Part shown: piece after piece, positions 33,899 to 42,438 of the stretch
Layout: every line of letters begins with the position of its first letter
Position numbering within the stretch: the first letter of the stretch is position 1
Assembly: GCF_019976755.1 (NCBI RefSeq)
Contig: NZ_AP023441.1
Coordinates: 2,291,501 to 2,355,500, forward strand
DNA: 64,000 nt
Origin: Nostoc sp. MS1
GTDB taxonomy: Bacteria; Cyanobacteriota; Cyanobacteriia; Cyanobacteriales; Nostocaceae
Direction: 5' to 3'
Program-made: the position numbers and the translations under genes
The notes under the pieces: generated by a model
Database searches by the model: none
The model's input: the letters and a program-made list of their open reading frames with translations, nothing else
What the model was told of the DNA's origin: nothing

Positions 33899-34945
33899 TT
33901 ATCTCGCTACTGGTTGTATTTTTGCATTGGCTAAATTACCAGGAGCAAATGCACCAGTCTCTGTAATAATTGCTGTAATTAAATTAGCTGGAGTGGCATC
34001 AAAAGCTGGGTTATAAAATTCCACACCTTGCGGTGTCAAAATAGTATCCCCAACTTGATAAATTTCCACAGAATCGCGTTCCTCAATAGGAATTTGACTA
34101 CCATCAGATAATTCAAAATCGATAGTAGAAAGAGGCGCAGCCACAAAGAAAGGAACATTATGAGCTTTAGCAACTATTGCTAAACTGTAAGTACCAATTT
34201 TGTTTGCAGTATCACCATTAGCAGCAATTCTATCAGCACCGACAACAACAGCATCAATTAAGCCCTGCTGCATACAATGGGCTGCCATATTATCAGTAAT
34301 TAAGGTAACAGGAATACCTTCCTGCACACATTCCCAGGTGGTGAGTTTTGCCCCTTGCAACCGAGGACGGGTTTCATCAGCAAACAAACGTTCTAAACGT
34401 CCCTCGCGCCAAGCTGAACGCACAACCCCCAAGGCTGTACCGTACCCGGCTGTAGCTAAAGCGCCGGCATTGCAATGAGTAAGTAGTGTGAGTTTATGTG
34501 GTGTTTTAGGTAATACAGCCAAGCCATTATCCCCGATCGCCTGACAAGTTTGCAAATCTTCCGCCTGGATAGCTTGGGCTGTTTGTAAAAGATTTTCCTT
34601 GATTTCGGCAACTGTTCCTAAACTTTCATGGGCAGTTTTCAACATCCGACTAATTGCCCAAAATAAATTGACGGCTGTAGGACGAGTTGCTCGTAATAAC
34701 TGAGCCACTTTGTCTAATTGTTGCAAAAATTCATGGCGTTCTCTTGTCTCAATTTCCCTCGCGCCTAAATACATCCCATAAGCCGCAGCCACACCAATAG
34801 CCGGCGCACCCCGAACAATCATGGTTTTAATCGCCCGTGCCATATCTTCGCTACAGTGAATTTCTACAACCTTATACTCATTGGGTAAAAGGGTTTGGTC
34901 GATTAGGAGAACTGAGTTATTTTGCCAAACTACTGGATAAATCAT
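33899..34945 (-). CDS. mtnA: Methylthioribose-1-phosphate isomerase
   Basis: A 348-residue enzyme of the methionine salvage pathway that isomerises 5-methylthioribose 1-phosphate to the ribulose form. Landmarks are MVRGAPAIGVAAAYGMYLGA near residue 43, the catalytic Cys in LTLLTHCNAGALAT and the catalytic Asp in VVVGADRIAANGDTANKIGT. Length and motif order fit MtnA rather than eIF2B subunits. No other methionine-salvage gene lies in the window. The neighbour upstream is a degenerate metallo-beta-lactamase-fold gene, about 120 bp away. Confidence 0.94.
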   Translation of the reverse strand: MIYPVVWQNNSVLLIDQTLLPNEYKVVEIHCSEDMARAIKTMIVRGAPAIGVAAAYGMYLGAREIETRERHEFLQQLDKVAQLLRATRPTAVNLFWAISRMLKTAHESLGTVAEIKENLLQTAQAIQAEDLQTCQAIGDNGLAVLPKTPHKLTLLTHCNAGALATAGYGTALGVVRSAWREGRLERLFADETRPRLQGAKLTTWECVQEGIPVTLITDNMAAHCMQQGLIDAVVVGADRIAANGDTANKIGTYSLAIVAKAHNVPFFVAAPLSTIDFELSDGSQIPIEERDSVEIYQVGDTILTPQGVEFYNPAFDATPANLITAIITETGAFAPGNLANAKIQPVAR

Positions 34946-35062
34946 AGTGGGGAGTACTAAGTGCTGAGTCAGTATTTCTTAATGCGCGAATTTTGAATTG
35001 GTATCAGTTCTTGCCTAAATAATTTTTGGAAAGCATATAATTATTACTTTTAAATAAGCTGC

Positions 35063-35962
35063 TTATACAACAGGTAGCACCAAACCTTCGCAAGCCAGTA
35101 AGGCGTTAGAAAAATTAGCCTGAACCTCTTTTGCTACTTGGTCGAGGAAATCATCATGATCATCTGGGTGGTGATGGGAAATAATTAACTTTTTTACCCC
35201 TGCTTTCTGAGACATTTCTACAGCCGCTTGCCAAAGTAAATCAGCTGACTCGTGATCATGAGATGTTGGGGGTGTATAAGTGGCGTTAGCAATTAGCAAA
35301 TCAACATCTTGAATAATTTGCAAAATTTGCTCTTTTTCTTCTTGTTCAGCACTCACGTTTATATCTGTTACGTAGGCAACACTATAGTTTTGCCATGTAA
35401 CGCGATAGCCGATGGAACGCTGAGTTTGATTAATCAATGCTGTGGTAATAGTGACATCATCTAGTTTGATTTCACTGTTAGGCATTACGTGGTAAAATTG
35501 CAATTCCGACTGCATAGCCTGTAAAGGATAAGGAAAGTGGGGTTGCAGCATCTGGTCGCACAGACATTGTTTAATTGAGGCTCCATTAGAGGCAGCACCA
35601 CCGTAAATATGAAAGCGATTCTCCGCAATAAAAGCTGGCGCAAAAAAGGGAAACCCTTGGATGCGATTAGATTGAGAATTGGTAAAAAATAAATGGGCTT
35701 CTAGCGGTTGTTGTAAATGCTGCCAAGCCTTACCCAATAGCCGTAAACCCGTACCACCATCGAAAATTAGCCGTTTACCAGCCACTTGCACTTCAACACA
35801 AGCAGTATTACCACCATAACGGCTAGTACTACCGCTTGGGGTGGGGATTAATCCCCTAACACCCCAGAACTGGATAATAAATTTACTAGCGAGGCTACTT
35901 AGGTTACTAGTAGACTCATCATTTAGGTAGCCTTGGGAACCTGACAGCTCAATATTTGTCAT
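35063..35962 (-). CDS. Metallo-beta-lactamase-fold protein with degenerate metal site
   Basis: A 299-residue protein close to a cyanobacterial MBL-fold family: FWGVRGLIPTPSG and RYGGNTACVEVQV at the N terminus, LIFDGGTGLRLLG, then strand AHLFF. At the place of the HxHxDH metal motif (residues 95-100) it has NSQSNR, so all four ligands are changed (His95Asn, His97Gln, Asp99Asn, His100Arg). Later features such as VAYVTDI and ISHHHPDDHDD remain. It is probably not a hydrolase and may be regulatory or structural. It follows panD by 11 bp, suggesting co-transcription. Confidence 0.82.
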   Translation of the reverse strand: MTNIELSGSQGYLNDESTSNLSSLASKFIIQFWGVRGLIPTPSGSTSRYGGNTACVEVQVAGKRLIFDGGTGLRLLGKAWQHLQQPLEAHLFFTNSQSNRIQGFPFFAPAFIAENRFHIYGGAASNGASIKQCLCDQMLQPHFPYPLQAMQSELQFYHVMPNSEIKLDDVTITTALINQTQRSIGYRVTWQNYSVAYVTDINVSAEQEEKEQILQIIQDVDLLIANATYTPPTSHDHESADLLWQAAVEMSQKAGVKKLIISHHHPDDHDDFLDQVAKEVQANFSNALLACEGLVLPVV

Positions 35963-35973
35963 TTTCTTTGAAT

Positions 35974-36357
35974 TTAGACCCTACTGAGCAGGTCATCATA
36001 GCGCCGCACCTCTAAGGGTCGGTTTTTTTCATCTACAATGACTACCGTTGGAGTGTAATTTTTTAACTCCTCCGATGTAAACTGCCCGTAAGTCATTATA
36101 ATCACGCGATCGCCTATAATGCCTAGACGGGCGGCAGCCCCATTTAGCTCAATAATTCCAGAATGCGCTGGAGCCGCGATCGCATAAGTAATAAAACGCT
36201 GTCCATTGGCATTATTCACTACTTGCACTTGCTCATAGGGCAGAATGCCAGCCTTCTCTAACAAGACCTCATCAATGCTGATACTACCCACATAATTGAT
36301 GTTTGCCCCTGTGAGAGTACAATTATGAATTTTTGCCAAAAGGAGGGTACGTTGCAT
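35974..36357 (-). CDS. panD: Aspartate 1-decarboxylase
   Basis: A 127-residue pyruvoyl enzyme that makes beta-alanine for pantothenate and coenzyme A. The self-cleavage site Gly-Ser is in NYVGSISIDEVLL (Ser about residue 25), and the substrate-site region AAPAHSGIIELNGAAARLG and ...GDRVIIMTYG follow as in all PanD proteins. Length is normal. The MBL-fold gene lies 11 bp downstream and is likely co-transcribed. Confidence 0.96.
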   Translation of the reverse strand: MQRTLLLAKIHNCTLTGANINYVGSISIDEVLLEKAGILPYEQVQVVNNANGQRFITYAIAAPAHSGIIELNGAAARLGIIGDRVIIMTYGQFTSEELKNYTPTVVIVDEKNRPLEVRRYDDLLSRV

Positions 36358-36410
36358 TTTAGTTAAAAATTCTCCAGCAATAGTTTCACTTAGTCAATTA
36401 TGGACTATGG

Positions 36411-36505
36411 AAGCAGGAGGCAGGAGGCAGGAGGCAGGAGGCAGTGGTTAAAAGCTTATTCCTTTTCCCTTTCCCTACTCCCCACTCCCTACTCCCCACT
36501 CCCCA
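36411..36505. repeat. STRR array: 4.6 copies of GCAGGAG plus CCCTACT/CCCCACT units
   Basis: gcaggag repeats in tandem at 36413-36444. After a short spacer, ccctactccccactccctactccccactcccc runs at about 36472-36504 up to the stop of ppa. This is the clearest heptamer array in the window. Confidence 0.9.
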
Positions 36506-37015
36506 TTATCTGTAAGCTTGAATTGACTTATCTACTAAAGCTTTTACTTTATCAACATCTTGCCAACCGAGAATTTCAGTTACTTTTTTTTCTAAATTTT
36601 TGTAACTACGGAAAAACTCAGCTATTTCATCTAAGCGGTGTGGGGCTATGTCATTCAAAGATTTTACATGAGCGTAACGGGGGTCTTTAGCGGGTACTGC
36701 GAGAATTTTCTCATCGCGATCGCCACCGTCAACCATTTCCAAAAAGCCAATTGGTCTGGCAGCAATGACACAACCAGGGAAGGTAGGCTCATCAATAATC
36801 ACCATACCATCTAAGGGATCGCCATCATCAGCTAGAGTATTCGGGACAAAGCCGTAATCGTAAGGATACTTGACTGAAGAATATAGTACTCGGTCTAGGG
36901 CAAAGGCTTCTAGGTCTTTATCAAATTCGTATTTATTTTGGCTACCACCGGCAATTTCAATAAGAATGTTGATGATACCGGGTTTGGGTTGTGCTGGAAT
37001 ACGGGATAAGTCCAC
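36506..37015 (-). CDS. ppa: Inorganic pyrophosphatase (family I)
   Basis: A 169-residue soluble pyrophosphatase that removes PPi from biosynthesis. The signature DDGDPLDGMVI with its metal-binding Asp residues is present near residue 65, preceded by YPYDYGFVPNTL and followed by VPAKDPRYAHV. Length is usual for bacterial enzymes. The start is a GTG at 37015 with GGAG seven bases upstream, which supports this codon. folB lies about 110 bp upstream in the same direction. Confidence 0.95.
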   Translation of the reverse strand: MDLSRIPAQPKPGIINILIEIAGGSQNKYEFDKDLEAFALDRVLYSSVKYPYDYGFVPNTLADDGDPLDGMVIIDEPTFPGCVIAARPIGFLEMVDGGDRDEKILAVPAKDPRYAHVKSLNDIAPHRLDEIAEFFRSYKNLEKKVTEILGWQDVDKVKALVDKSIQAYR

Positions 37016-37126
37016 AAAAAACTCCTGATACTAACTAAAAGGTATTGGGGACATACTCCCCGTGTAGAATTTTATGGCCAAGATGGACACCTTCCCAAAG
37101 TATTTATTTAAGTAGTCAGTTGACAG

Positions 37127-37495
37127 TTATGCTTGCAACCTAGTTCTAGTCAGTTCAATGCTGATTTTGCCGCCAAAGTCAGGAATGGGGGCAGCGGGTT
37201 TGGTGACTATAACTTGCAGTTGTGTGACTTGATCGCACTGCTCGATAATGGAATCAGCGATCGCACCTGCTAATCTTTCTATAAGGGCAAACTTAGAAGT
37301 TTTCACCAAATCTTTGATTAAGCTAATGACGCTGCGATAATCTAGTGTATCGGCGATCGCATCGCTCTTAGCAACCGTAGATAAATCTAACCATAATTTG
37401 ACATCTACCTCAAACCACTGCCCTAATACCTGTTCCTCTGGTAAATAACCAGTGTAGCCATAGCAGCGAATCCCCGTTAAGTGAATGCAGTCCAT
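37127..37495 (-). CDS. folB: Dihydroneopterin aldolase
   Basis: A 122-residue enzyme of folate synthesis that cleaves dihydroneopterin to 6-hydroxymethyl-dihydropterin and glycolaldehyde. FolB features are GIRCYGYTGYLPEEQVLGQW at the N terminus (with the conserved Glu and Tyr), the DTLDYRSVISLIKDL stretch, LIERLAGAIAD and the late KP in VIVTKPAAPIPDFGG. It forms an octamer in other bacteria. It is preceded by an unknown gene 100 bp upstream and followed by ppa. Confidence 0.93.
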   Translation of the reverse strand: MDCIHLTGIRCYGYTGYLPEEQVLGQWFEVDVKLWLDLSTVAKSDAIADTLDYRSVISLIKDLVKTSKFALIERLAGAIADSIIEQCDQVTQLQVIVTKPAAPIPDFGGKISIELTRTRLQA

Positions 37496-37595
37496 CTCAA
37501 ATTCTGCCTCTGCAACTTAATTAATATATCAGGGATTGGGAAGGGGGAATTTTACAGGTAATAGCAAAGGTAGATATTCGCTATTACCTGTGAGT

Positions 37596-38483
37596 CTAAA
37601 TCTCAGCGACAGCTCGTTCTATCAAACGTCTGGCCAGGGTTTGTGTACCTGTGTGTTCGTAGTAATTAGTGGCTACATCCAAGAAAGCAGCCAAATAATC
37701 TAACTTGTCATCCGCGACATCCAAAAAGCTATTCAAATTATGAGCTACTTTTTGAGGAGTTAGATTATTGGCACTTACAAGGCCACTCATCCAACCTTTA
37801 ACGGAATCAAAACTTTCACCGATAAAGTTAAGTTTACTACCAGCATTATTACCGGGTATCACATCTTTGATACCTTGAAAAGTTGAGTTATTTTCTAACT
37901 CTTGAGGATTGGTTTGACTGATGGTAGACATGGCTGTGTTGATAAAATTGGGGCCTAAAGGTATCAAACCATCAACACAAACTAAAGCTACCATACGAAT
38001 TAGTGATTCACCGCTATATTCTCCTAAAGAGGCGACAAAATCACCAATACTATCCCCAGGAATACCATTAATTTGACAGAAAGCTACCAATTCAGCCACT
38101 AATTTCAAACATAAATCTATAGTTTGAGCTTTGTCGGCTTTGGGTGTAATCGAGTTTAAGAAACCTAACAAGGGAATTTTCTCACCAACTTTATTCGCTA
38201 ATGCAGCAGTACCCAAAGCTTTATCTGTACCATCAACAGTTTGATAAAGCCACAATGCTGTTTGATATCCTTGGGAGCGGTCATTAAAGAGATAGATTGC
38301 TCGTTCGCCGATTTGCTGAATTAAGCTTTCGTCGGTTTCACCAGTGACAGTTTTGATAGTATTCACAAAGCCAACAGTATTTTGCCATTCACCTGGGGCG
38401 ACAAAATCTAAGGCGTTGAGTAGGGAGACGGTTAAACCACTAGTTGGTAGTTGATCTACTAACTCAAAAATGGGTTTGCTCAC
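37596..38483 (-). CDS. Conserved hypothetical helical protein
   Basis: A soluble protein of about 295 residues, predicted mostly helical, with no recognised family. The sequence is low in Cys and Trp and has no membrane helix. GTG at 38483 has AAGGA eight bases upstream and gives an N terminus of VSKPIFELVDQLPTSG, so it is preferred over the upstream TTG. It lies 78 bp downstream of a lipoprotein gene in the same direction and the two are probably co-transcribed. Function unknown. Confidence 0.6.
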   Translation of the reverse strand: MSKPIFELVDQLPTSGLTVSLLNALDFVAPGEWQNTVGFVNTIKTVTGETDESLIQQIGERAIYLFNDRSQGYQTALWLYQTVDGTDKALGTAALANKVGEKIPLLGFLNSITPKADKAQTIDLCLKLVAELVAFCQINGIPGDSIGDFVASLGEYSGESLIRMVALVCVDGLIPLGPNFINTAMSTISQTNPQELENNSTFQGIKDVIPGNNAGSKLNFIGESFDSVKGWMSGLVSANNLTPQKVAHNLNSFLDVADDKLDYLAAFLDVATNYYEHTGTQTLARRLIERAVAEI

Positions 38484-38561
38484 AATAATTTCCTTATATT
38501 TTAGGGTTGGAAACGCAGAGGTACGCAAAGGTACGGGGAGAGTTTGTTATGAGTGTAGGAT

Positions 38562-39071
38562 TTATTTGAGTTTGGCTAGTCCGTCGAGATTAAATTTTTC
38601 TAACCAATCTGCGCGATCGCTTGCTGTAAATGATGGAGAGCGAGACAATACTTTTACTTGATATTTCCCCACTAAAACGGCTGTTTGCGTATTACCTACT
38701 TCTACAGCCGGATAACCGCCAATTTTCTTGGTGCTGTTAGAAAATTTTGCGGCGGCTGTGGGTAAGCTACTCGTATCAGAAATTGATAATAAAGCTAAAT
38801 CTTTGCCACCTTTTTTCAACTTGGCTTCAGCAAAACCTTTCTTCTCTTGGGTATAAACTCGCTGATATCCAGCTTCTTCACTAGGGAAAAATTTATTAAA
38901 TTCACTACCTTGAGTAGCCGTTTTCGCTACTGCTTGACCTTTTTTCTGACGAGTACTTTCCTGCTGTACTTGGTCAAAACGTCCTGGTGCTTTAGGTGTA
39001 CAGGCTGTAGTCAGTAGTAAAACCGCTAACAATACAGCTGCTAAAATTCTACGCGCACGGAAAAATTTCAT
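38562..39071 (-). CDS. Lipoprotein of unknown function
   Basis: A 169-residue protein with a signal peptide AAVLLAVLLLTTAC ending in a lipobox (L-T-T-A-C, Cys about residue 24), so it is lipid-anchored. The mature part is basic and has no named domain; the stretch KIGGYPAVEVGNTQTAVLVG looks like a beta-rich core. It is first in a two-gene unit with the protein at 37596-38483. Function unknown. Confidence 0.7.
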   Translation of the reverse strand: MKFFRARRILAAVLLAVLLLTTACTPKAPGRFDQVQQESTRQKKGQAVAKTATQGSEFNKFFPSEEAGYQRVYTQEKKGFAEAKLKKGGKDLALLSISDTSSLPTAAAKFSNSTKKIGGYPAVEVGNTQTAVLVGKYQVKVLSRSPSFTASDRADWLEKFNLDGLAKLK

Positions 39072-39156
39072 GTCTACTCCTAATGCTTAAGCCTTGAGGC
39101 AATTATCGGTGCTGCTGTTAGTTGATGCTAATAAAATTTACTTTTTGATCCAATTC

Positions 39157-39314
39157 AGTGGGGAGTGGGAGGTGGGGGAGATGTGGTGTGGCTAAACGCC
39201 ACGCTCCGCGTAGCTTGTTTCCACGGAGTGGTACGGCTACGCTCACCAACCGGGAGTGGGGGGAGATGAGGAAGAATAATAACTGTCAACTGTCAACTGT
39301 CAATTGTCAACTGC
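39157..39314. repeat. STRR and dispersed palindrome cluster
   Basis: G-rich units (gtggggagtgggaggtggggg) begin at 39157. A GCCACGCTCCGCGTAGC / GGTACGGCTACGCTC palindromic element at about 39193-39245 resembles the dispersed tagc-rich repeats of Nostoc. Four copies of a TGTCAAC-type heptamer follow at 39285-39312 and supply the last codons of the methyltransferase gene. Confidence 0.7.
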
Positions 39315-39952
39315 TTATGAGCGATCGCAGCATAAAACGGATCACCACCAGGCGCACCTAACCATTGCAAGATATTTGGTATTGTTGCTTTTCTGGCGAT
39401 AATTTCTGGTGTGCTAAATCCTGGTACGGATGCAAAGTAGCGTTTAACTAACTCTAAACGTCCGGGTTCGGAAGCATCGCGCCAAGCTTGAATCGCTTTT
39501 TGATAGAACATGCGGTTAGAAAAGCTGATAATCGCCACACCACCGGGTTTGAGGATGCGGTGAATCTCAGAAAATACTGCTTCTGGATATTGTATATACT
39601 GTACAGACACACAATTAAGAACTGCATCAAATTCTTGATCGGGGAGAGGTAAACCTGGATTTTCGTTGAGGTTCTGCACAAAATAATGATTGAGGCGCGG
39701 ATTACGTTCTAGTTCCTCAGCGTTGAGTCCGTGTCCTTCTACGTGAGCAAAGTTTATTTCTTCTGGTAGATGCGAAACCCAACTACTCATCAAGTCTAAT
39801 ATGCGTGTATTGGGTTGCAGTTTTTCTCTGTATAAACCCGTCAACTGTTGAATAAAACCTTCATCAACATGAGTAACGAAGCGGGGATAAGCATAAAATA
39901 GATTGTCGTCTGTATCGTCTAATTTTAAACGTTGGTCTGGTTTTAATAACAT
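39293..39952 (-). CDS. Class I SAM-dependent methyltransferase
   Basis: A 219-residue methyltransferase-fold protein. SAM-binding strand 1 is NTRILDLMSSWVSHLP, in which the usual GxGxG is replaced by MSSW. The acidic strand-2 position is in VEGHGLNAEELERNP, and the late motif is LKPGGVAIISFSNRMF (motif III type). The FDAVLNCVSVQYI segment matches motif IV. The last six residues come from a heptamer repeat, so the C terminus may have been altered. Substrate unknown. It is divergent from the GT39-like gene. Confidence 0.8.
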   Translation of the reverse strand: MLLKPDQRLKLDDTDDNLFYAYPRFVTHVDEGFIQQLTGLYREKLQPNTRILDLMSSWVSHLPEEINFAHVEGHGLNAEELERNPRLNHYFVQNLNENPGLPLPDQEFDAVLNCVSVQYIQYPEAVFSEIHRILKPGGVAIISFSNRMFYQKAIQAWRDASEPGRLELVKRYFASVPGFSTPEIIARKATIPNILQWLGAPGGDPFYAAIAHKQLTIDS

Positions 39953-40056
39953 AAGTGCCTGTATGGGAAACTTGTGTAACTTTTAGTTTTCTTGGAAAGA
40001 AATACTCTTTACATATTTTAATAAAGTTCAGGTTCATCAACCCATTCAGTGTTTTA

Positions 40057-41682
40057 ATGTCGTATAAATCACAATCTTTACACTCCGTTTGGCGGCAGTT
40101 CACCTTATCAGCCGCTTTTCCCTACGTTAGTTTGCTGATTTGGACAGTCCCCTTGTTACTATTCACTTCTGGGCAAAATAGTTTAATCGCCCATGATGAA
40201 GGACTTTACGCTTGGCGTGCGCGTCTTATTATTGACACTGGTGATTGGATAGCCGGTTGGGGAATTAATCACCACAAGACTCCCGGCCCTTATTGGTTAA
40301 TTGCTAGTTTTTATGAGCTATTTGGAGTCAATGAATTTAGTGTGAGATTTCCTAGCCTTATTTTTGGGATTCTTTGCCTATTACTTGTGTATGAAATCGG
40401 CAAAGTTATTCTGAATAAAAACTTAGCTTGGCTAGCTACAGCAATTTTGAGTGTGGAATTTCTTTGGTTGCAATATTGCCGTATTGGTAATCCCGATATA
40501 CCAATGATTTTCTGCGTACTTTTAGCTATTTATTCATTGATTAAATCTGAATTAAATCTCAAACATCGGTACTTGTTTGGCTTTATTGCTGGATTAACTT
40601 TGGGTTTAGGATTCTTGATTAGGAGTTTTGTAATTGTTCTGCCAACAATAGCTTTATTACCTTATTTAATATTAGAAAATCGTCGTCATCGTCATTTAAC
40701 TAACCCTTGGTTATATGTAGGCATAATTGTAGGTTTTTTGCCTACATTGGTTTGGTCATGGTTGAATTGGCAACTTGACAAAAATAATAGTTTCGCTCCT
40801 TTAGTAGCATTTGTATTGCAATCTAGTTCTGAGGAACGTGATGGAAATGGAGTAATATTTTATTTCTGGAATATTGCTTTAAAAGCATTTCCTTGGCCAT
40901 TCTTTGGACTTTTAGGATTATTTTTAGTTTGTCGTCGTCCGCTACCTCGTTATAATTTGATATTAGTTGGATTTCCCCTAATTTTATTTACAGAACTCAC
41001 TATTTTCTCCACCCGTCTATCTCACTATGCTCTTTGTCTTTATCCTTTTATTGCTTTACTAGCGGCTGTCGGTTTAGATTGGTTAGGTAATATTTTTGAG
41101 CAAGGATATACAAAAAGCAAACCCTTATGGAAAAAGAGTAATATTCCACTTATTATTAGTTATACCAGTGGTTTATTAGGGATTTTATTCTTATTAGCAG
41201 CCATAATTGCCTTAATCTGGGGTGGAGTCTATCGCAATTATGCAGTTATATGTTTAGTTGTTGGCTTAAGCTGGTTTATTGTGCCTACAGTTTGGATTAG
41301 CCGCCATAAATTAGGAATCAAATCCATCACTTCTAGTTATTGGATAGCAGGCTGGCTAATTCCTTGCTGGTTAGCTTTGGCGTTGATTGGCAGTTTTGGT
41401 TTATTAAGTGACTATAATCCTGCTTATCGCACCTTTGTACAAAAACCAGCGATCGCTTCTATCTTAAAAAACTACCCCGTTCATTTTGTCAAGGTGCAAG
41501 ATAAAAAGTCTGTGCTAATTTTCTTCTACACTCCTATTCACGGACAAGAAGTAGATACAATTGCTCAACTACCACCCTCCAGTTATGCTTGGGTAAATAA
41601 AAATAATGTCCCCGAAATAACCAAACCACACCGCGTTATCGGAGAACTACAGCAATATCAGCTGGTGCAGTTACTTCAGTAG
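40057..41682 (+). CDS. GT39/ArnT-like membrane glycosyltransferase
   Basis: A polytopic protein of about 541 residues. The first loop has NSLIAHDEGLYAWRARLI, with the acidic DE of PMT_2/ArnT-like enzymes, followed by HHKTPGPYWLIASFYELFG. About ten membrane helices follow and a short soluble C terminus. It probably transfers a sugar from a polyprenyl-phosphate donor to an envelope target. ATG at 40057 gives a sensible N terminus; the frame is open from 39955, but that start would collide with the methyltransferase promoter. Confidence 0.84.
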   Translation: MSYKSQSLHSVWRQFTLSAAFPYVSLLIWTVPLLLFTSGQNSLIAHDEGLYAWRARLIIDTGDWIAGWGINHHKTPGPYWLIASFYELFGVNEFSVRFPSLIFGILCLLLVYEIGKVILNKNLAWLATAILSVEFLWLQYCRIGNPDIPMIFCVLLAIYSLIKSELNLKHRYLFGFIAGLTLGLGFLIRSFVIVLPTIALLPYLILENRRHRHLTNPWLYVGIIVGFLPTLVWSWLNWQLDKNNSFAPLVAFVLQSSSEERDGNGVIFYFWNIALKAFPWPFFGLLGLFLVCRRPLPRYNLILVGFPLILFTELTIFSTRLSHYALCLYPFIALLAAVGLDWLGNIFEQGYTKSKPLWKKSNIPLIISYTSGLLGILFLLAAIIALIWGGVYRNYAVICLVVGLSWFIVPTVWISRHKLGIKSITSSYWIAGWLIPCWLALALIGSFGLLSDYNPAYRTFVQKPAIASILKNYPVHFVKVQDKKSVLIFFYTPIHGQEVDTIAQLPPSSYAWVNKNNVPEITKPHRVIGELQQYQLVQLLQ

Positions 41683-41688
41683 AGATGA

Positions 41689-41790
41689 GGGAGTGGGGGG
41701 AGATAAGGGAGGTGAGGGAGTGGGAGAGAATGACTAATAAAAACTGTCAACTGATAAATGACTATTGACTAATGACTATTGACCCATCTA
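41689..41790. repeat. STRR tract (GAGGGAGTGGG and GACTATTGACTAAT units)
   Basis: Purine-rich units of 7-8 bases are followed by gactattgactaatgactattgac, ending 30 bp before the marR-type gene. It may separate transcription units. Confidence 0.75.
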
Positions 41791-41820
41791 TAATAAATAT
41801 TACGCACGCGAAGTAATTAA

Positions 41821-42288
41821 ATGATTGCTCAACCCGATCATCCTCCTGCTTCAGAGTCATGGCAGCAATATCTGGCTCCTTACAGCATGGGTTACAGAAT
41901 CAAAATCCTTTCTCAACTTCTGACTCGGAAGTTTACTGAGAGATTGGAACCTTTTGGGTTGACTCCGTTTCACTGGTTAGTTTTATGCTGTCTGTGGCAG
42001 GAAGATGGGTTGCCTACTTCAAGTATTGGCGACAAACTCAAGCAAGTAGGCGGTACGCTGACTGGTGTACTTGACCGGATGGAAGAACGGGGTTTAGTGC
42101 GTCGGGAACGGGATGTACACGATCGCCGGATCTGGCGAATTTGGCTGACTGATGCAGGTAAAGAATTGGAACGTGTGTTACCTCCTATTTCTGCCGAGTT
42201 ATGTGATGAGGCAATGCAAGGAATTACTTCTGCCGAACGTGAGATATTTTCTCAACTTTTAAATCGCGCGATCGCTAACCTCTCTTAA
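41821..42288 (+). CDS. MarR-family transcriptional regulator
   Basis: A 155-residue winged-helix regulator. The MarR fold is seen as FTERLEPFGLTPFHWLVLCC, then SIGDKLKQVGGTLTGVLDRM (recognition helix) and EERGLVRRERDVHDRRIWRI (wing with the D-x-R-D/R-R signature). It is first in line with three efflux genes, so it probably represses this cluster and is released by a substrate of the pump. The ligand is unknown. A HIP1 octamer overlaps the last codons. Confidence 0.9.
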   Translation: MIAQPDHPPASESWQQYLAPYSMGYRIKILSQLLTRKFTERLEPFGLTPFHWLVLCCLWQEDGLPTSSIGDKLKQVGGTLTGVLDRMEERGLVRRERDVHDRRIWRIWLTDAGKELERVLPPISAELCDEAMQGITSAEREIFSQLLNRAIANLS

Positions 42289-42438
42289 GGTATTGTCATT
42301 AATCACCCATCAGGGTGAAGAAATATAAAGCATTTTGGCGGAATAATATTACGCATACTAAAGAACAGCGAGAAAATCTCTAATAACTGAATATTACGGG
42401 TTCTAAACATTATTAATTTTATAAGCGAGTAGACCATC

